Shown here piece after piece: positions 1 to 6,021 of a DNA stretch of 6,021 nt. The translations under genes and the position numbers were made by a program. A model generated the notes under the pieces. That model searched no databases, was not told the DNA's origin, and worked only from the letters and a program-made list of their open reading frames with translations. The DNA is from Oscillospiraceae bacterium (GTDB lineage Bacteria > Bacillota > Clostridia > Oscillospirales > Oscillospiraceae), in the NCBI GenBank assembly GCA_017501805.1, contig JAFVWG010000021.1:1-6021 (forward strand), written 5' to 3'. Each line of letters begins with the position of its first letter. The first letter of the stretch is position 1.

Positions 1-902
<902 letters not shown>

Positions 903-908
903 GCTCCG

Positions 909-918
909 TCACCTCCTT
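909..918 (-). promoter_or_regulatory. Shine-Dalgarno of gyrA, overlapping the gyrB stop
   Basis: The minus strand reads AAGGAGGTGA, complementary to ten bases of the usual 16S rRNA 3' end, six bases before the gyrA ATG. Its first two bases belong to the gyrB TAA codon (917-919). Ribosomes finishing gyrB therefore end on the gyrA initiation site, which suggests translational coupling and balanced A and B subunit synthesis. The coupling is inference; the overlap is seen directly. Confidence 0.85.
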
Positions 919-2860
919 ACACGTCCAGATTGACGACGTATTTCGCGTTTTCTTCGATGAACTGCTTGCGCGGCTCCACCTGCTCGCCCATGAGCACGGT
1001 GAAGATCTGATCCGCCGCGACAGCGTCCTCCAGCGTGATGCGGCGCAGGGTACGCCGCTCGGGATCCATCGTCGTCTCCCACAGCTCGGAGGGGTTCATT
1101 TCGCCGAGACCCTTAAAGCGGGAGATGTCGATCTTGACATTCGGGTTATCGCCGCGCATTTCGGCGGAGACGCGGTCGCGCTCCTCGTCGGAGTAGGCGA
1201 CGCGCTGGGTCTTGCCGCGCGAGAGCTTGTACAGCGGCGGCACGGCGGAGTAGACGTAGCCCTGCTCGATGAGCGGCCGCATAAAGCGGAAGAAGAAGGT
1301 CAGAAGCAGGGTTCGGATATGGCTGCCGTCCACGTCGGCGTCCGCCATAATAACGATTTTGTGATAGCGCAGCTTCGAAACGTCGAACTCCGCGCCGATG
1401 CCGGCGCCCAGCGCCGTGATGACGGGCGCGAGCTTGTCGTTTCCGTAGACCTTGTCGGCGCGCGCCTTTTCGACGTTCAGCATCTTGCCCCACAGCGGCA
1501 GGATCGCCTGGAAGCGGCTGTCGCGTCCGCGTGTGGCGGAGCCTCCTGCGGAGTCGCCCTCGACGATGTAAATTTCGGTCAGGGCGGGGTCGGTCTCGTT
1601 GCAGTCGCGGAGCTTATCCGGCATCTGTCCGGATTCGAGTCCCGTCTTGCGGCGCACGGTCTCGCGCGCGGAACGCGCCGCTTCTCTGGCGCGGTTTGCC
1701 ATCATCGCCTTGTCGAGGATCAGCTTCGCAACGGCGGGGTTCTCGTCGAAGAACTCCATCAGCTTGTTGGAGATGATGCCGTCCACGAGCGTGCGGATGC
1801 GGGCGTTGCCGAGCTTGGTCTTGGTCTGTCCCTCGAACTGCGCCTCGGTCAGCTTGACGGAAATGACGGCTGTGATGCCCTCACGGCAGTCTTCGCCGGT
1901 CAGCTTGTCATCGCCCTTGATGACGCCTGTTTTCGTTCCGTAGGCGTTCAGAACGCGCGTGAGCGCGGTTTTGAAACCGGTCTCGTGCATACCGCCCTCG
2001 GGCGTGTGGATATTGTTGGCAAACGAGTACAGCGTCTCGTTGTAGCTGTCGTTGTACTGCATCGCGATCTCCGCGATGGCGTCGTCCTTCTGTCCGTTCA
2101 TATAGATGACGGTCTCATGCACCGCCGTCTTGTGGCGGTTGAGATAGGTGACAAACTCGCGGATGCCGCCCTCGTAGCACATGCTTTCGCTTTTTTCTTT
2201 TCCCGGGCGCTCGTCCGCGATGGAGATCCGCAGACCGGCGTTCAGGAACGCCTGCTCCTGCATACGCTGGCGCAGGGTCTCATAGTCGTATTCCAGCGTG
2301 TCGAACATCTCGGGATCGGGCTTAAAGGTGACCTCCGTGCCCGTCTTGTCCGTCGTGCCGACCACGGTGATGGACTGGGTGATCGCGCCGCGGGCGAATT
2401 TCATCTCGTGGATCTTGCCGTTTTTATGGACGCGCACCTCGAGCCATTCACTCAGGGCGTTGACGACAGACGCGCCCACGCCGTGCAGACCGCCGGAGAC
2501 TTTGTATCCGCCGCCGCCGAACTTACCGCCTGCGTGCAGCACCGAGAAGACGACTTCCAGCGCGGGCTTGCCCGTCTGCGCCTGGATATCCACGGGGATG
2601 CCGCGTCCGTTGTCGGTCACGGTGATGACGTCGCCTTCGCGGATCGTCACGCCGATCTCCGTGCAGTAGCCCGCAAGCGCCTCGTCGATGGAGTTGTCCA
2701 CGATCTCGTAGACGAGGTGGTGCAGACCTGCGGCAGAGGTCGTGCCGATATACATACCCGGGCGCTTCCGAACGGCCTCAAGGCCCTCGAGCACCTGAAT
2801 CTGCGCAGCGTCGTACTGCTGTTCCACCTTTTCGGTTCCTCTCAAAATTTCGTCAGCCAT
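917..2860 (-). CDS. gyrB: DNA gyrase subunit B (ATPase)
   Basis: GyrB is the ATP-hydrolysing subunit that drives strand passage by gyrase. The 647-residue product has the usual short Gram-positive length, without the roughly 165-residue insertion of proteobacterial GyrB. The GHKL ATPase domain shows YEIVDNSIDEA with Glu52 (general base) and Asn56, the Asp83 box DNGRGIP (83-89), and the ATP lid GGLHGVGASVVNALS (123-137). The transducer domain carries QTKTK with Lys347 (E. coli Lys337). The TOPRIM domain has EGDSAGGS (434-441) with Glu434, and DADVDGSH with metal-binding Asp507, Asp509 and Asp511. FKGLGEMNPSELWETTMDP (582-600) is the conserved C-terminal tail. Two drug-contact positions differ from E. 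coli: Lys146 replaces Arg136, and Trp457 replaces Lys447. The ATG has AAAGGA at 2872-2877, a weaker and longer-spaced (11 nt) ribosome site than its neighbours have. It lies 25 bp after remB, with gyrA directly following. Confidence 0.98.
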   Translation of the reverse strand: MADEILRGTEKVEQQYDAAQIQVLEGLEAVRKRPGMYIGTTSAAGLHHLVYEIVDNSIDEALAGYCTEIGVTIREGDVITVTDNGRGIPVDIQAQTGKPALEVVFSVLHAGGKFGGGGYKVSGGLHGVGASVVNALSEWLEVRVHKNGKIHEMKFARGAITQSITVVGTTDKTGTEVTFKPDPEMFDTLEYDYETLRQRMQEQAFLNAGLRISIADERPGKEKSESMCYEGGIREFVTYLNRHKTAVHETVIYMNGQKDDAIAEIAMQYNDSYNETLYSFANNIHTPEGGMHETGFKTALTRVLNAYGTKTGVIKGDDKLTGEDCREGITAVISVKLTEAQFEGQTKTKLGNARIRTLVDGIISNKLMEFFDENPAVAKLILDKAMMANRAREAARSARETVRRKTGLESGQMPDKLRDCNETDPALTEIYIVEGDSAGGSATRGRDSRFQAILPLWGKMLNVEKARADKVYGNDKLAPVITALGAGIGAEFDVSKLRYHKIVIMADADVDGSHIRTLLLTFFFRFMRPLIEQGYVYSAVPPLYKLSRGKTQRVAYSDEERDRVSAEMRGDNPNVKIDISRFKGLGEMNPSELWETTMDPERRTLRRITLEDAVAADQIFTVLMGEQVEPRKQFIEENAKYVVNLDV

Positions 2861-2885
2861 GGTCAGAATATTCCTTTCTTCCCGC

Positions 2886-3140
2886 TTAAAGTTCTCCCGC
2901 GATCCGCTTTTCCAGCGTCGCTGCGGAAAACTGCGTCAAATACACGCGTTCCATTCCCATTTCGTGCACCAGCACGAAGCTCTTCGGCAGCTCGTTCGTT
3001 GCGGATATGACGCTGCCCTCTCTTTCCGCGCGCTGCAAAAAGGCGCGGGTGCGGTGCGACCAGGAGGTGTTGTCCAGGTCGAACACGCCGACGATGGTCT
3101 CGGCGCGCACCGCCATATCTCCGCCGATGGGGATATACAT
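2886..3140 (-). CDS. remB: RemB-like DUF370 regulatory protein
   Basis: This 84-residue protein belongs to the DUF370 family (YaaB/RemB of Bacillus). Recognisable features are the MYIPIGGD start, the IVGVFDLDN strand (16-24), and the C-terminal LPKSFVLV (51-58) and VYLTQFSAATLEKR (66-79) segments. In B. subtilis, RemB takes part in activating biofilm-matrix genes, and the paralogous RemA is a DNA-binding activator; no specific target can be read from this sequence. Position supports the call, since remB sits between recF and gyrB in Bacillus too. The start codon is backed by GAGGAG at 3149-3154 with an eight-base spacer, and that site lies within the last two Glu codons of recF. The gap to recF is 5 bp. 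The family call is firm; a role in matrix control in this organism is unproven. Confidence 0.88.
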   Translation of the reverse strand: MYIPIGGDMAVRAETIVGVFDLDNTSWSHRTRAFLQRAEREGSVISATNELPKSFVLVHEMGMERVYLTQFSAATLEKRIAGEL

Positions 3141-3145
3141 ACGGT

Positions 3146-4264
3146 CTACTCCTCTTGCTCCGCCGCGCGTACCGTCCCCGCGTCCACGAGGAAGATACTG
3201 CCCACGTCGGTCAGTCGGTCCGGCTCACAGCAGGTGATGAGCACCTGTCCCTCCGTGAGACGGTTGAGCACAAAATCCTGCCGGGTGAGGTCCAGCTCGG
3301 AAAGCACGTCGTCCAGAAGCAGCACCGGCAGCTCGCCGGTCTGCTGACGGAACACCTCGCGTTCGGCAAGCTTCAGGGAGATCGCCGCCGTGCGGAGCTG
3401 TCCCTGTGAGCCGTAGAGCTTGATCGGACGGTCGTTCACCAGCGCTTCGAGGTCGTCTCTGTGCGGACCGGACAGGCATTGGCAGCTGTCCAGCTCGTTT
3501 TGCCAGTGTGCCGTAAGATGTTCCCGCAGGCGGTCGTACAGTTCCTGCACGGACGCGGTCGGTTCTGAAACGGTGGATACCGTATGATAGCACAGCTTCA
3601 GGCGTTCTCTGCCGCCTGAAAAGGCGGCGTGAAAATCCTCCGCCGCGGCGTTGAAGGCGGCAAGGTATTCCGCCCGCGCGCGGATGAGCTCCGCACCGCA
3701 GCGGCAGAGCTGCTCGTTGTAATCCGGCAGCAGCGCCTTGAGAGAGGGGTCTTCGAAGCGGTCGCGCAGGACGCGGTTTTTCTGCTCGATCACCCGCTCG
3801 TAACGCGCCAGCGCTGCGGCATAGCCGGGACTGAGCTGACACAGCGCATCGTCGATCATCCCGCGCCGCGCCGAAGCGCCGCCGGATAAAATCTGAAGAT
3901 CGGACGGGAGAAACAAAACCGTTGTCAGCTCTCCCGCGATGTTTTTTCCCGTGCGCTGCTTCACGCCCGAAAGATAGAGCTCTTTCCTGCGGCGGTCGGC
4001 GTAGAGCACGGTGCGAAGCTCCTTTTCCCTGCCGTAGGAGAAGAAGGTCGCGCGCAGGTCCGCAAATTCCCGGTCGAAGCCGATCATTTCCTTTTCCTTC
4101 CGCGTGCGGAAGCTCTTTCCCGCGGACAGGCAGCGCACCGCCTCGAGGAGATTGGTCTTTCCCTGCGCGTTGTCGCCCTGGAACAGGTTGACGCCGGGGC
4201 ACAGGGTGATCTCCGCCTCTTCGTAATTGCGGAAGCCGCGGAGCGTCAGCTTACGAAGCTCCAT
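3146..4264 (-). CDS. recF: DNA replication and repair protein RecF
   Basis: RecF is an SMC/ABC-type ATPase that, with RecO and RecR, loads RecA at single-strand gaps and helps stalled forks. The 372-residue product has the family length and all nucleotide-binding parts: MELRKLTLRGFRNYEE start, Walker A GDNAQGKTN (30-38), SLxP-like FLPSDLQILSGGASARRGMID (118-137), the GPHRDDL motif (266-272), the ABC-signature-like YGSQGQLRTAAISLKLAE (284-301), Walker B PVLLLDDV (313-320) and D-loop SELD (322-325). The middle, about 140-260, is the coiled/lobe II region. Its ATG lies inside the 3' end of yaaA (14 bp overlap) with GGAGGG at 4274-4279 as ribosome site, so translation is likely coupled to yaaA. 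No defects are seen. Confidence 0.97.
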   Translation of the reverse strand: MELRKLTLRGFRNYEEAEITLCPGVNLFQGDNAQGKTNLLEAVRCLSAGKSFRTRKEKEMIGFDREFADLRATFFSYGREKELRTVLYADRRRKELYLSGVKQRTGKNIAGELTTVLFLPSDLQILSGGASARRGMIDDALCQLSPGYAAALARYERVIEQKNRVLRDRFEDPSLKALLPDYNEQLCRCGAELIRARAEYLAAFNAAAEDFHAAFSGGRERLKLCYHTVSTVSEPTASVQELYDRLREHLTAHWQNELDSCQCLSGPHRDDLEALVNDRPIKLYGSQGQLRTAAISLKLAEREVFRQQTGELPVLLLDDVLSELDLTRQDFVLNRLTEGQVLITCCEPDRLTDVGSIFLVDAGTVRAAEQEE

Positions 4265-4487
4265 CCGAAGTTACCCTCCAGCTTTCGCCGTTGTAGCGCA
4301 CCGTGTCATTCGGGTGCAGCTTTCTGCCGCGGCGGGTCTCGGTCTCGCCGTTGACTTCCACGGCGCCGTCCTGAATGACGATTTTTGCTTCACCGCCGCT
4401 TCCGACCGCGCTGCAGAATTTCAGAAAGTCCTGCAGACGGATCGTTTCCGTTCGGATCGCGACGGAAATGATGTTTTTTTCGTTCAT
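4251..4487 (-). CDS. yaaA: S4-domain RNA-binding protein YaaA (RlbA-like)
   Basis: This 78-residue protein carries an S4-like RNA-binding fold: IRLQDFLKFCSAVGSGGEAK (16-35), then the VIQDGAVEVNGETETRRGRKL segment (37-57) and PNDTVRYNGESWRV (59-72). It matches the YaaA/S4-domain protein found between dnaN and recF in Firmicutes, thought to act in ribosome assembly or ribosome association; it is unrelated to the E. coli protein also called YaaA. I choose the ATG at 4487 because GGAG (4496-4499) sits eight bases upstream. The frame could open at a GTG at 4496, adding three residues, but that codon overlaps this ribosome site. The gene begins five bases after the dnaN stop and overlaps recF by 14 bp. 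Confidence 0.9.
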   Translation of the reverse strand: MNEKNIISVAIRTETIRLQDFLKFCSAVGSGGEAKIVIQDGAVEVNGETETRRGRKLHPNDTVRYNGESWRVTSDGAS

Positions 4488-4492
4488 CACAC

Positions 4493-5617
4493 TCACTCCG
4501 TCGCTTCGCGCATACGCATCGGGAGGATCAGATAGCTGAAATCGTCCTTGTCTCCGGCGGGCGTCATCACGATGGGGCTGAGGCTGTTGGAAAGCGACAG
4601 CTTCACTTCCTCATCGGAGATGCGGCGCAGCGCATCGAGCAGGAATGTGCCGTTGAAGCCGATGGTCAGCTCCTTGCCGTCACCGGCGACAGAGCAGTTG
4701 TCCTGCGCCGCGCCCGTCTGCGTGGCGGTGCTGAAACAGGCCTTGTTGTTGGAGAACAGGCAGCGCACCGGGCTGTTGAACTTTTCACTGATCATCAGGC
4801 ACACACGCTCGAGGCAGCTCGTCAGATCGCTCACATTTGCAACGATCGAGATCTCCTCCGCGGTGTTGAGCACCTTTCTCCAGTCGACGAACTCGCCGTC
4901 GATGATGCGGCAGATCAGTCTTGCGTCTCCGATGCGGAAGATGATGTATTTTCTGCCCACGACGATCTCCGCCGGCTCTTCCGTGTCCGCGAGGAGCTTT
5001 TCCACCTCGCGCAGAGCGGAGGCGGGCGCGACGAATCTCTTTCCCGCGCAGCTCAAGGTCTCATCCGTTCTCCAGCGGCGGAGCGCGAGACGGACGCCGT
5101 CGATCGCGACGGTCGTGACGCTGTTTTCTTCCACCTCGAACAGGCAGCCGGTCAGAATGGGTCTGGTCTTGTTTTCACTTGCGGAGAAGAGCGTTCCGGA
5201 GATCATCGCGCGCAGATCCTGCTGCGGGATGCGGACGCCCTCTTCCTCGTCGACGTCGGGGAGCTCGGGATAGTCGTCGGCGCTTTCCGCCGAGAAGCGG
5301 AACACGGAAATGCCGCTCTTCACCTCGACTTTGAGCTGGTCGTCCACGGTGACGGATACCTCGTCCTCGGCCGCCTTGCGGACGATATCAAAGAACAGAC
5401 GGGGCGGAAGCACACATTCGCCCGCTTCCCGCACCTGAGCGGGGAGCGAAATGGTGATGCCGTTTTCCAGATCGTAACCGGTCAGCGACAGCGTATCCTG
5501 CTCCGCCCGGAGGTGGATGCCTTCCAGAACGGAGATCGGGCTTTTCTGCGCGACGGTGCGGGAGGCAACTGCGACGGCAGAAAACAGCGGTGTTTTTTCA
5601 CAGGTGAATTTCAGCAT
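4493..5617 (-). CDS. dnaN: DNA polymerase III beta subunit (sliding clamp)
   Basis: DnaN forms the ring-shaped dimer that tethers the replicative polymerase and other partners to DNA. The product is 374 residues, the normal size for three repeated clamp domains (about 1-125, 126-250, 251-374). Recognisable stretches are MLKFTCEKTPLFSAVAVASR, LTGYDLENGI (45-54) in domain 1, RPILTGCLFEVEE (152-164) and AIDGVRLALRR (171-181) at the start of domain 2, and the C-terminal YLILPMRMR (362-370), part of the pocket that binds clamp-binding peptides. The ATG follows AGGAGG (5625-5630) with a seven-base spacer, an excellent ribosome site. It is the first gene of the cluster in this window, transcribed away from the DnaA-box region. 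No truncation or frame disruption is seen. Confidence 0.98.
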   Translation of the reverse strand: MLKFTCEKTPLFSAVAVASRTVAQKSPISVLEGIHLRAEQDTLSLTGYDLENGITISLPAQVREAGECVLPPRLFFDIVRKAAEDEVSVTVDDQLKVEVKSGISVFRFSAESADDYPELPDVDEEEGVRIPQQDLRAMISGTLFSASENKTRPILTGCLFEVEENSVTTVAIDGVRLALRRWRTDETLSCAGKRFVAPASALREVEKLLADTEEPAEIVVGRKYIIFRIGDARLICRIIDGEFVDWRKVLNTAEEISIVANVSDLTSCLERVCLMISEKFNSPVRCLFSNNKACFSTATQTGAAQDNCSVAGDGKELTIGFNGTFLLDALRRISDEEVKLSLSNSLSPIVMTPAGDKDDFSYLILPMRMREATE

Positions 5618-5624
5618 GGAAAAA

Positions 5625-5630
5625 CCTCCT
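5625..5630 (-). promoter_or_regulatory. Shine-Dalgarno of dnaN
   Basis: The minus strand reads AGGAGG seven bases before the dnaN ATG. It fixes the dnaN start and leaves no room for a longer N-terminus. Confidence 0.8.
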
Positions 5631-5669
5631 CGTTTCTCTCTCTAAGAGACAGAAAGAATAAAACAGTCT

Positions 5670-5678
5670 TAGAAGTAG
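5670..5678 (+). other. DnaA-trio-like triplets (predicted unwinding element)
   Basis: The plus strand reads TAG AAG TAG. Read 3' to 5' away from the nearest DnaA box this is GAT-GAA-GAT, fitting the DnaA-trio consensus 3'-[G/A]A[T/A]-5' described for bacterial origins. It is separated by 12 bases from the box at 5691-5699 and lies on the dnaN side, as in B. subtilis. After three triplets the pattern fades (TCT, GAC). The run is short enough that chance is possible; position and order are what make it credible. Confidence 0.55.
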
Positions 5679-5690
5679 GACGGTTGAATG

Positions 5691-5699
5691 TGTGGAAAA
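5691..5699 (-). promoter_or_regulatory. DnaA box, exact to consensus
   Basis: The minus strand reads TTTTCCACA, matching TTWTNCACA at every position. It is the box nearest dnaN and nearest the trio-like triplets, so it would be the anchoring box of an unwinding module. Confidence 0.75.
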
Positions 5700-5744
5700 G
5701 CGGAAAAAAGCAAGAAATAACGGGAAAAACCGGGGATCATAACC

Positions 5745-5753
5745 TGTGGATAA
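5745..5753 (-). promoter_or_regulatory. DnaA box, perfect TTATCCACA
   Basis: The minus strand reads TTATCCACA, the strongest known DnaA-box sequence. It points away from the plus-strand series that begins eleven bases beyond its edge. Confidence 0.88.
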
Positions 5754-5763
5754 TCATTCCCTG

Positions 5764-5772
5764 TTTTCCACA
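5764..5772 (+). promoter_or_regulatory. DnaA box, exact to consensus
   Basis: The plus strand reads TTTTCCACA. It is the first of four same-orientation 9-mers beginning at 5764, 5774, 5789 and 5801. Confidence 0.8.
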
Positions 5773-5773
5773 G

Positions 5774-5797
5774 TTTTCAACAAAACTTTTTTCAACA
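5774..5797 (+). repeat. Two direct TTTTCAACA repeats, possible weak DnaA boxes
   Basis: TTTTCAACA occurs at 5774-5782 and again at 5789-5797, fifteen bases apart and in the same orientation as the flanking boxes. Each differs from the DnaA consensus only at position 6 (A for C). They could be low-affinity sites filled cooperatively once the flanking boxes are bound; this is inference. Confidence 0.45.
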
Positions 5798-5800
5798 GAG

Positions 5801-5809
5801 TTATCCACG
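5801..5809 (+). promoter_or_regulatory. DnaA box with one mismatch
   Basis: The plus strand reads TTATCCACG, differing from the best box only in the last base. It closes the run of four same-strand sites. Confidence 0.65.
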
Positions 5810-5824
5810 GAAAAATACTCCACA

Positions 5825-5846
5825 TTCCACAGGAAAGTGTGGAAAT
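5825..5846. promoter_or_regulatory. Inverted box-like pair: near-consensus DnaA box at 5838-5846
   Basis: The minus strand at 5838-5846 reads ATTTCCACA, one mismatch from the DnaA consensus. Facing it on the plus strand, TTCCACA (5825-5831) repeats the box core, giving a seven-base inverted repeat with TGTGGAA (5838-5844) across a six-base spacer. It may be a paired DnaA site or a small hairpin. The left half alone is too degenerate to call a box. Confidence 0.5.
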
Positions 5847-5860
5847 GTTTACAAGGTTAT

Positions 5861-5940
5861 CGGGTAAGGCCATCAAGACCCATTTTCTTTTTGCAAGAGT
5901 CCCAATTCGACTTCGTGTTTCCGCTTATGAAGCGCCTGCA
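5861..5940. other. Non-coding spacer with no recognisable feature
   Basis: I see no box, hairpin, RNA gene or convincing reading frame here on either strand. In particular the minus strand does not encode a recognisable C-terminus of DnaA, which would be the usual neighbour. Confidence 0.6.
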
Positions 5941-5996
5941 AAGGCTCCCCTGTGTAAGGGGAGCTGTCAGCCGACAGGCTGACTGAGGGGTTGTTT
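5941..5996 (+). repeat. Two-hairpin interspersed repeat (MITE/REP-like)
   Basis: The segment folds as two adjacent perfect hairpins. GCTCCCC (5944-5950) pairs with GGGGAGC (5958-5964) over a seven-base loop, then GTCAGCC (5966-5972) pairs with GGCTGAC (5977-5983) over GACA. It ends in TGAGGGGTTGT. From memory, this arrangement (AAGGCTCCC, hairpin, GACTGAGGGGTTGT) is a high-copy intergenic repeat in Faecalibacterium-like and other gut Clostridia genomes, probably a non-autonomous mobile element. An overlapping alternative stem exists: CAGGCTGA (5975-5982) with TCAGCCTG (5996-6003). The lack of a T-run after either stem argues against an intrinsic terminator on the plus strand. Confidence 0.7.
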
Positions 5997-6009
5997 CAGC
6001 CTGGTTTTG

Positions 6010-6021
6010 TCAATCCCTCCG
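6010..6021 (-). repeat. Possible start of a second, inverted repeat copy (cut by edge)
   Basis: The last bases, TCAATCCCTCCG, resemble the reverse complement of the right end of the preceding repeat (ACAACCCCTCAG) with three differences. Such repeats often occur as inverted neighbours. Only about twelve bases are visible, so this is tentative. Confidence 0.35.

Larger units (their letters stand above)
5618..5860. other. Probable replication origin (oriC) or its dnaN-proximal lobe
   Basis: This non-coding stretch upstream of dnaN is visibly more AT-rich than the neighbouring genes and contains a dense set of DnaA-box 9-mers (consensus TTWTNCACA). Three are exact, two have one mismatch at an end base, and two more follow the pattern TTTTCAACA. 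In Bacillus and relatives the dnaA-dnaN gap holds boxes next to the site of first unwinding, matching this location. A triplet run at 5670-5678 fits the DnaA-trio element, and 5633-5669 is an A/T- and pyrimidine-tract-rich segment suited to melting. Whether a second lobe lies upstream of dnaA cannot be seen here. Confidence 0.85.

Noticed and set aside
4488..4496. GTG at 4496 as the yaaA start
   Set aside because: It lies on top of the GGAG ribosome site, which is ideally placed for the ATG at 4487.
5736..5742. TATGAT on the minus strand (about 5742-5737) as a -10 element for dnaN
   Set aside because: No -35-like hexamer lies 16-18 bases upstream and the site is next to a DnaA box. I cannot support a promoter call from sequence alone.
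5944..5983. The two hairpins as an intrinsic terminator
   Set aside because: Neither is followed by a T-run in the plus direction, and the minus direction after the first stem reads CTTTGCAGG rather than a U-tract. The fold fits an interspersed repeat better.
5513..5986. Plus-strand frames of 157 and 78 codons across the origin region
   Set aside because: They run through DnaA boxes and the hairpin repeat, lack convincing ribosome sites, and resemble no protein I know.

Overview
The window is the origin-proximal replication operon of a Gram-positive (Firmicutes/Bacillota) chromosome. The gene order, read on the minus strand from right to left, is dnaN - yaaA - recF - remB - gyrB - gyrA (5' part). 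This is the order seen downstream of dnaA in Bacillus and many Clostridia. The GC-rich, third-position-GC codon use, the clostridial-looking proteins, and an interspersed repeat at the right end of a kind I recall from gut Oscillospirales/Ruminococcaceae genomes suggest an intestinal Clostridia member. The family assignment is inference.

Layout: 1-902 holds the first 300 codons of gyrA, cut by the window edge. 917-2860 is complete gyrB, 2886-3140 is remB (DUF370), 3146-4264 is recF, 4251-4487 is the small S4-domain gene yaaA, and 4493-5617 is dnaN. Gaps between genes are 5-25 bp, and yaaA and recF overlap by 14 bp. No terminator is visible between them, and the Shine-Dalgarno sites of recF, remB and gyrA lie in or overlap the end of the preceding gene. 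One co-transcribed, translationally coupled operon running away from the origin is the simplest reading.

5618-6021 is non-coding. Its dnaN-proximal half (about 5660-5850) is AT-rich and carries a cluster of DnaA boxes on both strands plus a short run of DnaA-trio-like triplets, so it is very probably all or part of oriC, with the unwinding site on the dnaN side. 5861-5940 shows nothing recognisable. 5941-5996 is a two-hairpin, MITE/REP-like repeat, and the last about 12 bases look like the start of a second, inverted copy. The dnaA gene, expected just beyond the boxes, is not in the window.

Functionally the genes cover the sliding clamp (DnaN), gap repair (RecF), supercoiling control (GyrA/GyrB), a probable ribosome-associated S4 protein (YaaA) and a RemB-family regulator. 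The genes themselves are ordinary. The points worth a second look are the predicted origin-unwinding module, the repeat next to it, and three non-canonical residues at known drug-contact positions of gyrase.
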